Of a stretch of 51,393 nucleotides of DNA, positions 33,162-42,098 are shown one piece after another (position 1 is the stretch's first letter; each line of letters begins with the position of its first letter). The position numbers were made by a program, and so were the translations under genes. The stretch covers positions 1-51,393 of the forward strand of contig JAAVZI010000032.1 of NCBI GenBank assembly GCA_022791575.1, given 5' to 3'. Below the pieces are notes generated by a model that was not told where the DNA came from, made no database searches, and saw nothing but the letters and a program-made list of their open reading frames with translations. This stretch comes from Lachnospiraceae bacterium (GTDB lineage: Bacteria; Bacillota; Clostridia; Lachnospirales; Lachnospiraceae).

Positions 33162-34475
33162 ATGAGAGTTGCTTTGATTGGGGACAATTGTATTGAGTAT
33201 GTAGAACAATTAATATCTTTATGGAATAGGGGAGACTGTGTTATTTTAATTGATTGGAGATTACCTTTAAAAAAAATAATTGAAATAATACAAAGTAATT
33301 CGGTCTGTAGTTGTTATGTAATAGATTCACTAGTTGTAGATAAAAAAATTATTGAATGTATTAAAGGTTATAAGGTTGATTGTGTAATAATAGAAAGAAG
33401 ATTAGTGGGTGAAATAATACCGAAAGACGTTAGGTTGAAGTATAAAGAAAATTATAGTAGAACAGAAGCTGTTATATTATATAGTTCGGGAACGACAGGG
33501 GAAGCGAAAGGTGTAATTTTATCACATTTTGCAATTAGTACAAATGCAGATAGTATTCAACAATATATGAATTTAAAAGAAAATGATGTGATGTATATTA
33601 TGAAATCGCTTACACATTCGTCAACTTTAGTAGGAGAGTTATTAGTTGGTTTAAAAAATAAAGTTAAAATCATAGTAAAATCAGCAATGAGTAATATTAG
33701 AAATATATTTTTTGATATAAATAAGTATCAAATTACAATAATATGTGTGAATCCTACCATATTGAAATTATTAGTAGATTCATATGAAATGTTTCAGTAC
33801 CAAATTATAAATACATTAAAGGTAATTTATTGTAGTGGAGCTGTATTAGAAAATTATATTATAGAAAAGGCGAAAATCTATTTCAACTGTAGTATATTAA
33901 ATGTATATGGGTTAACTGAAGCAGGACCAAGAGTAACTGCACAAAGAGGAATTAATGATTCAAAAGGATCAGTAGGTAAACCTATTCAAGGAGTGCAGAT
34001 AATTATTGTAGACCATAATGGGGTTGTACAGAAACCGTTTAAAAGAGGAATTGTACATGTTAAAACAGTAACTTGTTTTAATGGTTATGTGAACAATAAG
34101 AAAGGAAAAATATCTTTATATGATAATTGGCTAAATACAGGTGATATAGGTTATGTTAATAACAAAGAGGAATTGTTCATTGTAGGAAGAGAGGATAATA
34201 TGTTGATTCATCAGTCGCATAACATATATCCAGAAAGCATTGAATCTTTAATCAAATCTTTGGGAGCAGTTGAAGATTGTATGTTAGGAGAAGATGAAAG
34301 AGGAAAGTTAGTATGTTATTACAAAACAAAAAGTGGTAGAAGCTTAGATCATGCTCAATTAAAACATATACATTATGCATGTAAGAAAGAATTGGCAACA
34401 TTTGAAATGCCTTTACACTATCAATGGGTAAAAGATTTTTTGTATACAAATTCTGGGAAACTTATAAGAAAATAA
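33162..34475 (+). CDS. stand-alone adenylate-forming enzyme 1 (ANL superfamily)
   Basis: Acyl/aminoacyl-AMP ligase of 437 residues, shorter than usual at the N-terminus. Core motifs: A3 YSSGTTGEAKGV (about 107-118), A5 NVYGLTEAGPR, A7 LNTGDIGY, A8 VGREDNMLIHQSHNIYPESIE, and A10 NSGKLIRK with the catalytic Lys. It would activate a carboxylic or amino acid as AMP ester and load it on a carrier protein, probably the ACP encoded just upstream. Substrate is not predictable by eye. Confidence 0.88.
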   Translation: MRVALIGDNCIEYVEQLISLWNRGDCVILIDWRLPLKKIIEIIQSNSVCSCYVIDSLVVDKKIIECIKGYKVDCVIIERRLVGEIIPKDVRLKYKENYSRTEAVILYSSGTTGEAKGVILSHFAISTNADSIQQYMNLKENDVMYIMKSLTHSSTLVGELLVGLKNKVKIIVKSAMSNIRNIFFDINKYQITIICVNPTILKLLVDSYEMFQYQIINTLKVIYCSGAVLENYIIEKAKIYFNCSILNVYGLTEAGPRVTAQRGINDSKGSVGKPIQGVQIIIVDHNGVVQKPFKRGIVHVKTVTCFNGYVNNKKGKISLYDNWLNTGDIGYVNNKEELFIVGREDNMLIHQSHNIYPESIESLIKSLGAVEDCMLGEDERGKLVCYYKTKSGRSLDHAQLKHIHYACKKELATFEMPLHYQWVKDFLYTNSGKLIRK

Positions 34476-34530
34476 AGATTAAAGAAAGAATTTTTATTTA
34501 GAATTGAACCAAGCATTGTAATTTATCGAA

Positions 34531-35343
34531 ATGATAACAAAAGAAAGGATAAAAAAATATATGAATGAGGAGATTAGAATCCTAAAAAGTTTGAAGTATC
34601 AAGATGAAAAGAACAATTACTATTCTTTATGTGGACAATATGGTAAGCAGATCATGAATTTACAAGGGAAATATATTGTTGATTGGATATCAAAAGGTGC
34701 AAAACTTTCGGATTTGTGTACTGAACTATCAAAAGAGTTTAAAATAGAATTTTATCAAGCGAAAGAAGATGTATTTCAATTTTTAATTTGTTTAAAGTCT
34801 TCAAAACTTATTGAGTTTGATGAGGAGTATTTTAATGATGTATTGTTTTTAGATGATAGAGTTAATATAGCAGGAGAACGTGAGTATAGGCAGTTGGTTA
34901 ATTCTATTAAGGAAAATATAAAAGGAAATAATACGATATATTCTTATCCGCATCCTGAAAAATTGCAACATTATAATCAATATATTATTAGAACAAATAG
35001 TTTCCATAATAGTGAAAATTATTTTTTCGAATATGATGATCATAGAGAAAAAATGAAAAATATTATAGGAATTATGGGAATGGCAAAATTCAATACGCCA
35101 CTTTTGATATCACTTATGCAGACTCTGGAAGATTGTAATTCGTTAGTAGAATTTTATAAAGAACTTGAAAAAAAATTGGCGCAAATGAAAAAATACAAAA
35201 TAAAACTATCATTAACAAATGAACAAATTAATTCAAATATAAGTAGATTTATTGAAAAAGCAGGTTTTATTTACGAAGCAAGATTAATAAGGGAAGATGG
35301 TATTCACGATTATAATATTTATTCAAAATTACTGGAGGGTTAA
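34531..35343 (+). CDS. RRE (PqqD-like) domain fused to a GNAT-like acyltransferase
   Basis: Protein of 270 residues. Residues about 29-98 match PqqD/RRE domains: YYSLCGQYGKQIMNLQGKYI, then ISKGAKLSDLCTELSKEF, then AKEDVFQFLICLKSSKLIEF. RREs bind leader peptides of RiPP precursors. The C-terminal half ends like a GNAT N-acyltransferase (LTNEQINSNISRFIEKAGF, then EARLIREDGIHDYNIYSKLL). A leader-binding domain joined to an acyltransferase suggests N-acylation of a ribosomal peptide. The GNAT assignment is weaker than the RRE assignment. Its ACP neighbours on both sides could supply the acyl group. Confidence 0.65.
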   Translation: MITKERIKKYMNEEIRILKSLKYQDEKNNYYSLCGQYGKQIMNLQGKYIVDWISKGAKLSDLCTELSKEFKIEFYQAKEDVFQFLICLKSSKLIEFDEEYFNDVLFLDDRVNIAGEREYRQLVNSIKENIKGNNTIYSYPHPEKLQHYNQYIIRTNSFHNSENYFFEYDDHREKMKNIIGIMGMAKFNTPLLISLMQTLEDCNSLVEFYKELEKKLAQMKKYKIKLSLTNEQINSNISRFIEKAGFIYEARLIREDGIHDYNIYSKLLEG

Positions 35344-35344
35344 T

Positions 35345-35611
35345 ATGCAAATTAAATATAATGAAAATCTATTAAAAGAATTAATAAAAGAATGTGTTTC
35401 TGTTATTTACGAGGATATAGAAATACAAGATGATACAGATTTAATTAACGATCTTGGTTTTGATTCTATTGGTTTGATGCAATTGATTTTAGAAATTGAA
35501 TCAAAATTTAATATTACTTTTAATATTGATTTGAAGTATGAAGAAATATCAACGTTTTCTAATTTAAGTAAGTATGTTGAAGAAAGGATACAAATAAATG
35601 AAAATGAATGA
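35345..35611 (+). CDS. acyl/peptidyl carrier protein 2
   Basis: Carrier protein of 88 residues with site DLGFDSIGLMQLILEIE, Ser41. Start 35345 (GGAGGG ahead, one base after the previous stop) is preferred over an in-frame ATG at 35297 inside the previous gene. Its end overlaps the methyltransferase start by 14 bases, so the two are translationally coupled. Confidence 0.9.
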   Translation: MQIKYNENLLKELIKECVSVIYEDIEIQDDTDLINDLGFDSIGLMQLILEIESKFNITFNIDLKYEEISTFSNLSKYVEERIQINENE

Positions 35612-36974
35612 GAATATTATTTTAAAGTTTAAACAATACTTAGATGATTTTAATTATCATTTGCTTGTTACGTTAGTACTAGGCGAAGCAAAATATTATA
35701 TAAATCCGTTACCAGATTATTATGAGACAAAGAAAGAGTTGAAAAAATTAGATGAAAAAAAACAGAAAATAATTTCGTTCTTTTTATTAGGTGAACCTAT
35801 TGAAAAAGAGATAATAGAGGAAGAGATGGATAAAGAAGTATTAGACTATTTATATGAAATTTCTGCGGTAAATAGAGATGATATTCATTATTGGTTTAAT
35901 AGCCTAATGATAACCTCGTATTGTAACTGCTATTTTTTGGTAGGGATTCCATATTATTATCCAACCTGTCAAAATGATAACTCAAAACCATATATAGGCA
36001 CAGATTCTTATTGGTTATCAAGGCTTGTTGTTAATCAAATGAGTGGAGATGTACTTGATTTATGCACTGGTAGTGGTATACAAGCAATTTTAGCTGCTAA
36101 ATCAGGTGCAAGGGTTATCGCTGTTGATATAGATGATGAATCCATTAAATGGGCGCAATTTAATATTTGTCTAAATGAATTAAATGAAAAAGTTGAGTTA
36201 CGATTGGGCAACTTGTATTCGGCTATAGATCAACCTATGAAATTCGATTATATTCTATCGAATCCGCCCTTTATTCCTATTCCAGACACTGTTGATTTTC
36301 CTATAGCAGGAGATGGTGGTCAGGATGGAAGAAATATAGTTAGAAAGATTTTTAATGGATATGAAAAGCATTTAAAAACTAATGGTAAGGCAATAATGAT
36401 TGGACAGGGAATAGGAGATAAATATTCGGTATTTCTTTCTCAAGATTTAAAGACTATTTTAAAGACTATGAATGTTAAGGTGTATTATAGTAGTTGTTTT
36501 CCAATTGAATTGCAAGCAGTAAATTTTGCCAAAATGGCAAATAAAATAGAGGGAGATAATAAGAACGATTCTAAGCTGTGGACTGAGATATATAAAGAAT
36601 TGGGAGCAGAATATCTCTATAATTTTACAGTAATAGTTAAAAAGGATGTAGCAAAGTATGATGAAAATTGGTTATATGATTGTTGGTTAAAGGAGGATAT
36701 TCCTATAATAAGTTATTCCAAAATTACGCAATTATCATCAAATTATAGTGTGACTACTAGAAAAAACACCAGTTTTATTATAGATGATGAAGTAAAGGAA
36801 TTTTTGGAAAAAGTAGATGGAAGAAAAGATGTAGCAGAAGTAGTTGAAAGTATGCCATTTAAGTACAAAGTAAAATATTTAGAGGATTCACAGCTAAAAA
36901 TGTTGACTAAATATATGAATTTGTGTTCTGTTCTAGAGCGTGAGGGGCTCATGATAAAGAATGGAGTGAAATAA
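35598..36974 (+). CDS. SAM-dependent methyltransferase with NPPF motif and winged-helix-like tail
   Basis: Protein of 458 residues. The middle domain has SAM motif I DVLDLCTGSGIQAI (about 151-164), VDIDDESIKWA, and LSNPPFIPIP (220-229). An NPP[F/Y] motif is typical of methyltransferases acting on planar nitrogen, such as the amide of Gln or Asn (HemK/PrmC type). The C-terminal 65 residues (DDEVKEFLEKVDGRKDVAEVVE) resemble a PqqD-like winged helix. In an Asn-rich-peptide cluster, side-chain or backbone N-methylation is an attractive guess. Confidence 0.75.
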   Translation: MKMNENIILKFKQYLDDFNYHLLVTLVLGEAKYYINPLPDYYETKKELKKLDEKKQKIISFFLLGEPIEKEIIEEEMDKEVLDYLYEISAVNRDDIHYWFNSLMITSYCNCYFLVGIPYYYPTCQNDNSKPYIGTDSYWLSRLVVNQMSGDVLDLCTGSGIQAILAAKSGARVIAVDIDDESIKWAQFNICLNELNEKVELRLGNLYSAIDQPMKFDYILSNPPFIPIPDTVDFPIAGDGGQDGRNIVRKIFNGYEKHLKTNGKAIMIGQGIGDKYSVFLSQDLKTILKTMNVKVYYSSCFPIELQAVNFAKMANKIEGDNKNDSKLWTEIYKELGAEYLYNFTVIVKKDVAKYDENWLYDCWLKEDIPIISYSKITQLSSNYSVTTRKNTSFIIDDEVKEFLEKVDGRKDVAEVVESMPFKYKVKYLEDSQLKMLTKYMNLCSVLEREGLMIKNGVK

Positions 36975-37029
36975 AATAAAAAGTTACATAACATGTAATT
37001 AAGAGGACAACATTAATGAGGAGCAGGGT

Positions 37030-38022
37030 ATGGAAGAGAATGAAATAATGCAAAGATATCATTATATAAAATATATGAATTCTATGAAAAGACCGATGTC
37101 TGTCACGTTAGATATAACAAATAGATGTAATATGAGATGTAGTCATTGTTTTAATCGAAGTGGGGATAGCACAGTTTATAATTTTGATAATGAATTAACG
37201 AAAGAAGAATTAATAGATGTTGTACAGCAGATAGCTGAACTAATGCCAACTCAATGTTGTATTTGTGGTGGAGAACCGTTGTTAAATAGGAATGTATTTG
37301 AAGTTATTAGAATATTGTCAGAAAAGGGTATCATGGTTAATATGGTTTCAAATGGATTGTTGCTGACAAAAGAAGTGGCACAAAACTTAAAAAATGCTGG
37401 AATTAGTAATGTTCAAATTAGTGTAGATGGCTTAGGATATCAGCATGATCTATTTCGAAATATGGATGGTGCTTTCGACAAGGCAATTTTAGCAATAGAA
37501 AATCTTAAAAATGCTAATATTGAGACACTTGTATCCTGTTGTCCAAACCAGCTGAACTTCAGAACGATTCATACATATATAGAATTTATGATTCAATTAT
37601 CGTGTAAAACGATTCGAATGATGCCATTATTGCCTTTGGGGAGGGGGAATAAGAATTTTGATCGTTTGTTAATGAATAGTAAGGAGACATTTTGGTTTGT
37701 ACAACAAGTAAATAATGAACAGAGCAGGCATCCTAATATTAATATAGAGTGGGGAGATCCTTTAGAACATATATTTTTGGTTTTATTTAATAAAAGAAAG
37801 TATCCTATTATATTAGGGATTATGTCTAATGGAAATATAAATGTTACACCATATTTACCTATTGTTGTTGGTAATATTAGAGAAAAATCATTAAAACAAT
37901 ATTGGGAAGAAGGATATAATAAAATATGGGGTAATAAAGAAATTATGTCAGTAATAAAAGGAGTTAAATCTGTTTATGATTTAAGGAAATTTGAAGATCA
38001 ATCATTTTATTTTAATATATAG
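37030..38022 (+). CDS. radical SAM protein with cysteine-less SPASM-like tail
   Basis: Protein of 330 residues. Cluster motif CNMRCSHC (C33, C37, C40), then CGGEPLLNRNVFEVIRIL (GGE motif), VSNGLLL and ISVDGLG, typical of peptide-modifying radical SAM enzymes. The C-terminal region follows the SPASM pattern in wording (ILGIMSNGNINVTPYLPIVVGNIREKSLKQYWEEGY), but the cysteines that would hold auxiliary clusters are absent. It probably uses one [4Fe-4S] cluster to modify the peptide product, for example epimerisation or crosslinking. Possible partner of the RRE protein. Confidence 0.85.
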   Translation: MEENEIMQRYHYIKYMNSMKRPMSVTLDITNRCNMRCSHCFNRSGDSTVYNFDNELTKEELIDVVQQIAELMPTQCCICGGEPLLNRNVFEVIRILSEKGIMVNMVSNGLLLTKEVAQNLKNAGISNVQISVDGLGYQHDLFRNMDGAFDKAILAIENLKNANIETLVSCCPNQLNFRTIHTYIEFMIQLSCKTIRMMPLLPLGRGNKNFDRLLMNSKETFWFVQQVNNEQSRHPNINIEWGDPLEHIFLVLFNKRKYPIILGIMSNGNINVTPYLPIVVGNIREKSLKQYWEEGYNKIWGNKEIMSVIKGVKSVYDLRKFEDQSFYFNI

Positions 38023-38047
38023 TAAATGAGTCAAAGAGGTATCAATA

Positions 38048-39250
38048 ATGGAGAGTAATTTAAAAATAGCTGATTATGCTATTAACAATATTCCGTTTTA
38101 CAGGAAATATGATATTATGCCGAAATCGGACGAAGAGATATCACAAGATTGGTTTAAAACATTTCCTATACTTGAAAAAATAGATGTACAGCGAAATAGA
38201 GATATTTTGGAGGGATCATATAATAGACAAAACAAAATTTATACAATAGTAACTTCGGGAACCAGCGGTTTGCCGTTGAAGGTCGATTGGCTGCAGTCGG
38301 AATTTTTAAAATCTAATTTTTATACTTGGTATTTAAGAAAGAGATGGTATCATATACTTCCTACAGATAAATATTGTACGTTTCATTCTTGTGTAAATTC
38401 GAATAATGAAACAGTTATAAATGATGTTTTGTTATATGAGAATAATAGAATTTTATCTTTTGGAAGATATTTTTATTCAGAGGATGTTTTAAGCAAATAT
38501 GTTCAGTTAATGGACGAGTTTGCACCCAAATGGATCTTAGCGCAGCCATCTGTTTTATATTTACTGGCAGATTATATAGATAGAACCAATACAAAGATAG
38601 ATAGTATAAAATATATTGAACTAAACGGAGAATTTGTTGAAAATGCTGTTTACAAAAAGATAAAGAGTGTCTTTAATGTTCCAATTGGTAATCTATATGG
38701 TTCAGTTGAATTTAATGGCATAGCTTTAACCTGTCCTTATGGTCATATGCATATTTTAGAAAATAATGTGTATGTTGAAAATAGAAATAATAATGATTCT
38801 GAACTAATAATTACAGGATTAGTAAATAAGTTTATGCCTTTGATTCGTTATAATATTGGCGATAGAGGGGAAATTATAGAAAATTGTAAATGCGAATGTG
38901 GAATAATTGGAAAACAATTAAATTTATTAAGAGGAAGGAGTCATGAAATAATAACAATACAAAATGATTTTAGCTTAGATCCAGCGTTATTTATAAATAT
39001 AGTAAATGATTTAAATGTAGAAGATGATATTGTGCAACAATTTAGAGTGGAAATAATAAAACAAAAAATAGTTTTGCACATGCTTGTTCAGGAAGAGCAA
39101 AAGACATATGTAGAATTAAGAAAAAGATATTTTCTACAGAAACTTTTAAAATTTAAAACAAAAAATATAGAATTTGATATTACGGTTTCGACAAATCCAA
39201 AAAAATTTATGAACGGTAATTCAAAGTTTACATTTGTAAAAATATATTAA
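38048..39250 (+). CDS. PaaK/CapK-like adenylate-forming enzyme 2
   Basis: Protein of 400 residues of the phenylacetate-CoA-ligase-like group: TIVTSGTSGLPLKV (A3-like, about 74-87), LYGSVEFNG (A5), a Cys set CPYGHMH and CKCECG that would bind zinc as in aryl-AMP ligases, RYNIGDRGE (A7) and LLRGRSHEII (A8). It would activate a carboxylic acid, possibly aromatic, for transfer to a carrier protein. It lies 25 bases after the radical SAM gene. Confidence 0.85.
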   Translation: MESNLKIADYAINNIPFYRKYDIMPKSDEEISQDWFKTFPILEKIDVQRNRDILEGSYNRQNKIYTIVTSGTSGLPLKVDWLQSEFLKSNFYTWYLRKRWYHILPTDKYCTFHSCVNSNNETVINDVLLYENNRILSFGRYFYSEDVLSKYVQLMDEFAPKWILAQPSVLYLLADYIDRTNTKIDSIKYIELNGEFVENAVYKKIKSVFNVPIGNLYGSVEFNGIALTCPYGHMHILENNVYVENRNNNDSELIITGLVNKFMPLIRYNIGDRGEIIENCKCECGIIGKQLNLLRGRSHEIITIQNDFSLDPALFINIVNDLNVEDDIVQQFRVEIIKQKIVLHMLVQEEQKTYVELRKRYFLQKLLKFKTKNIEFDITVSTNPKKFMNGNSKFTFVKIY

Positions 39251-39282
39251 GAGATTTGTCTGGCTTTTTAAGGAGAAAACTT

Positions 39283-41067
39283 ATGAATTCTAAAAGATTA
39301 AAAACTATTTGGATTTATTTACAGACTTTAAGTTTTAGTTTGAGAATTACATTTGAAGCTTCCCCTATTATTATGACTTTCCGGCTGCTTGTAATGGGTT
39401 TGAGTTCATTTGTTCCTATTATAAATATTATGGCTATGAAGAATATTATTAATGGTTTAGAAATAAGGGATAGAAATTTAATATTTGATTGGTTTATAGT
39501 ATTAGGGGCTACACAGTTGATAACAGCCATTGTTGGACAGATTACGTCGTATTTAGCTACTATTCATGCTGATCGTATATCTTTCAAAATAACAAATGAT
39601 ATTATTGATAAAATCAATGAATTAGATATTTCTTATTTTGATAATCCTAAATTATATGATGAGATGGTTAATGTTACTAGGGATATTAATTCTGTACCTT
39701 CATTGGTTTGGAAAGTTATTTCGTCAATACAAGTGTTTATACAACTTTTGACAGCTGCGGCAATTTTATTTCATTTTATATGGTGGTCTCCATTTGTTAT
39801 TATAGCAGCATGTTTGCCAAATATGATACTTGATAAAAAATATGCTATGAAAATGTATTATTGGTCAAGGGATTCTGTGAATAATGTAAGACAAATGAAA
39901 TATACATATAGTGCATTAACATCAAAATATTTTGGTAAGGATATTAGAATTAATAGATTAACTGATTATTTGAAAGATAAATATATTGGACAATGGTCTG
40001 TTTGGTATAAAAGTAAAAGAAAGCTTCTGAATAAACAGTTTATTGCTTCGTTCATAACCATGATAATACCTCATATAATAACTCTAGTTTTTACAGTTAT
40101 AGTTATTTTAAGAATAATTTCAAGCCAAGGGACAATTGGGGATTTTTCATATTATATAGGAATTATGGGGCAATTAACAAGTTCAACTTTTGGACTAATT
40201 ACTGCAGTATCTCAAATTATTCAACAAAAAGTAAAAATTGAATATTATAATAATTTTAAAGATTGGAAGCCATTAATCAGTAATAATCAAGAGGGTATTA
40301 ATTTAAATGAAATTAATGTTATTGAATTTAAAAATGTTTCCTTTAAATATCCAAATACAACAGAATTAGTGTTAAAAAATATTTCTTTTAAAATAACTAA
40401 AAATGAAAAAATAGGAATTGTTGGTAAGAATGGTTGTGGAAAATCTACTTTAATTAAATTGTTGTTACACTTATATGAACCAGATGAAGGCGAAATATTA
40501 ATTAATAATATTAATATAAATGATATTAATGCAAATGATTATTATAAAGTATTATCAGTTATGCCTCAGGATTATATTAATTACGCATTTACTGTCAAAG
40601 AAAATACTATGCTAGCTGATGTTGATAATAAAAACATGGTTGATGAAAAAGTTATACAAGCTTGCAGGGATAGTGATGCCTATGATTTTGTAGCAAAATG
40701 GGAGATGGGGATATTAAGTTATTTAACTAAGAATTTTGATGAACAGGGAAAAGAATTATCAGGCGGACAATGGCAAAAACTTGCACTTGCCAGATTTTTC
40801 TATAAACAAGCACAGATTTATATTATGGATGAACCATCAGCATCATTAGATATTGAATCAGAATATAAAATTTTTCATAGTGTGTTTGAAAGGCTGGGGA
40901 ATTCTACATTGATTTTGATTTCCCATCGTTTAAGTAACTTACGAATGATGGATAAAATAATAGTAATGGATAATGGGAAAATCAGCGAAATGGGGAGCCA
41001 TGATGAACTTGTACAATCAGAGGGTATATATGCACAATTATATAATATTCAAAAACAAAAATTGTAA
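39283..41067 (+). CDS. ABC exporter (fused membrane and ATPase domains)
   Basis: Exporter of 594 residues: six-helix membrane domain (about 1-320) and C-terminal ATPase with Walker A GIVGKNGCGKSTLIKLL, signature ELSGGQWQKLALARFF, Walker B IYIMDEPSASLD and H-loop ISHRLS. It lacks an N-terminal C39 peptidase. ATG 39283 with AAGGAGA is preferred over 39256. As the only transporter in the biosynthetic run it probably exports the product. Confidence 0.92.
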   Translation: MNSKRLKTIWIYLQTLSFSLRITFEASPIIMTFRLLVMGLSSFVPIINIMAMKNIINGLEIRDRNLIFDWFIVLGATQLITAIVGQITSYLATIHADRISFKITNDIIDKINELDISYFDNPKLYDEMVNVTRDINSVPSLVWKVISSIQVFIQLLTAAAILFHFIWWSPFVIIAACLPNMILDKKYAMKMYYWSRDSVNNVRQMKYTYSALTSKYFGKDIRINRLTDYLKDKYIGQWSVWYKSKRKLLNKQFIASFITMIIPHIITLVFTVIVILRIISSQGTIGDFSYYIGIMGQLTSSTFGLITAVSQIIQQKVKIEYYNNFKDWKPLISNNQEGINLNEINVIEFKNVSFKYPNTTELVLKNISFKITKNEKIGIVGKNGCGKSTLIKLLLHLYEPDEGEILINNININDINANDYYKVLSVMPQDYINYAFTVKENTMLADVDNKNMVDEKVIQACRDSDAYDFVAKWEMGILSYLTKNFDEQGKELSGGQWQKLALARFFYKQAQIYIMDEPSASLDIESEYKIFHSVFERLGNSTLILISHRLSNLRMMDKIIVMDNGKISEMGSHDELVQSEGIYAQLYNIQKQKL

Positions 41068-41118
41068 ATAGGTGAAACGTATATAGGTTAGAGAATGGTA
41101 TGCGAGGGATTAGATTGA

Positions 41119-42081
41119 ATGATATATCAGAATGGATATAAAACTGCTGTTAGTTACGAGTGCTTAAATGCTTCCTTATTTAATTTTATGAAATTTTGTG
41201 GCAAAAGTATTAATTGTTCAGATCTCTATTTTTCTGTTGATGTGAATGGTATTTCTGCGTGTGAGAATATGTTTTTATATCAGTCTGATATACATCAGGA
41301 AGGAGAGTTTCTAAAACAAAATCATATAGATTATTTATATGGTTGTTGCTGGAATGATGTGGAAAAATTTTTGGAGGAGAATGTGGTCGGAAGCAACATG
41401 TTAGCAATTTTTGTTATGTCAAGATGTTTAAATTATTCTGGATGGTTTCAACATTCTGGTAATAGTGGTCATTTTGTAAATGTCATTGGTATGAGAAAAG
41501 GTAGTTTTTATATTAGTGATGGTTATGTATTATCAAATGAGGAAAAATTTTTTGAGGGGTGGATTGAAAGTGAACAATTATTAAAGGCATGGAGGGGAAA
41601 GAATAATCAATATATTATATATCGAAATAAATTTGAGAATATTTATGAGAAAATACTAATAGAGAAAGCAAGTATTAGATTAGTGACAATACTTAAGTCC
41701 TATTCTAAGGGTGGATTGGTAAATGAAGATTATTTTGGCTTTGAAGTAATTAAAAAAATATTTTATAATATTGCACTAATTTTAGAAGACAAAGAAAAAT
41801 GTATCAATATAATATATGCTGTGGTGCATCATTTACGCTGGGGGGGATTTTTAACTATAAAATATTTTTTGATTGATAAATTGAAAGCATTGAAAATAAA
41901 TAGAAATTACATTAGTGAGTATGAAAATATTATGGAAACATGGAATTCTATTTGTATGGCTTTGATTAAAGTCGGAATAAAACCTGATAAGCAGGCATTT
42001 CAAAAGGTAATTGGAGTAATGGAGGCATTATGTGAATCGGAGAAATCATTATTATGTAATATTTATAGTAAATGCTTATAG
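41119..42081 (+). CDS. BtrH-like (C39-fold) protein 2
   Basis: Protein of 320 residues with an N-terminal BtrH-N/C39-like half: Cys15 in SYECLNASLFNFMKF, His118 in NSGHFVNVIGM and Asp134 in FYISDGY give the expected Cys-His-Asp order. BtrH transfers the γ-Glu-AHBA side chain from carrier BtrI to ribostamycin in butirosin synthesis, so an acyl transfer from a carrier protein to the final scaffold is the likely role. The C-terminal half is helical. A plain cysteine peptidase is an alternative. Runs into the FkbH-like gene. Confidence 0.65.
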   Translation: MIYQNGYKTAVSYECLNASLFNFMKFCGKSINCSDLYFSVDVNGISACENMFLYQSDIHQEGEFLKQNHIDYLYGCCWNDVEKFLEENVVGSNMLAIFVMSRCLNYSGWFQHSGNSGHFVNVIGMRKGSFYISDGYVLSNEEKFFEGWIESEQLLKAWRGKNNQYIIYRNKFENIYEKILIEKASIRLVTILKSYSKGGLVNEDYFGFEVIKKIFYNIALILEDKEKCINIIYAVVHHLRWGGFLTIKYFLIDKLKALKINRNYISEYENIMETWNSICMALIKVGIKPDKQAFQKVIGVMEALCESEKSLLCNIYSKCL

Positions 42082-42098
42082 GAAGGCAGTTGTTAATA

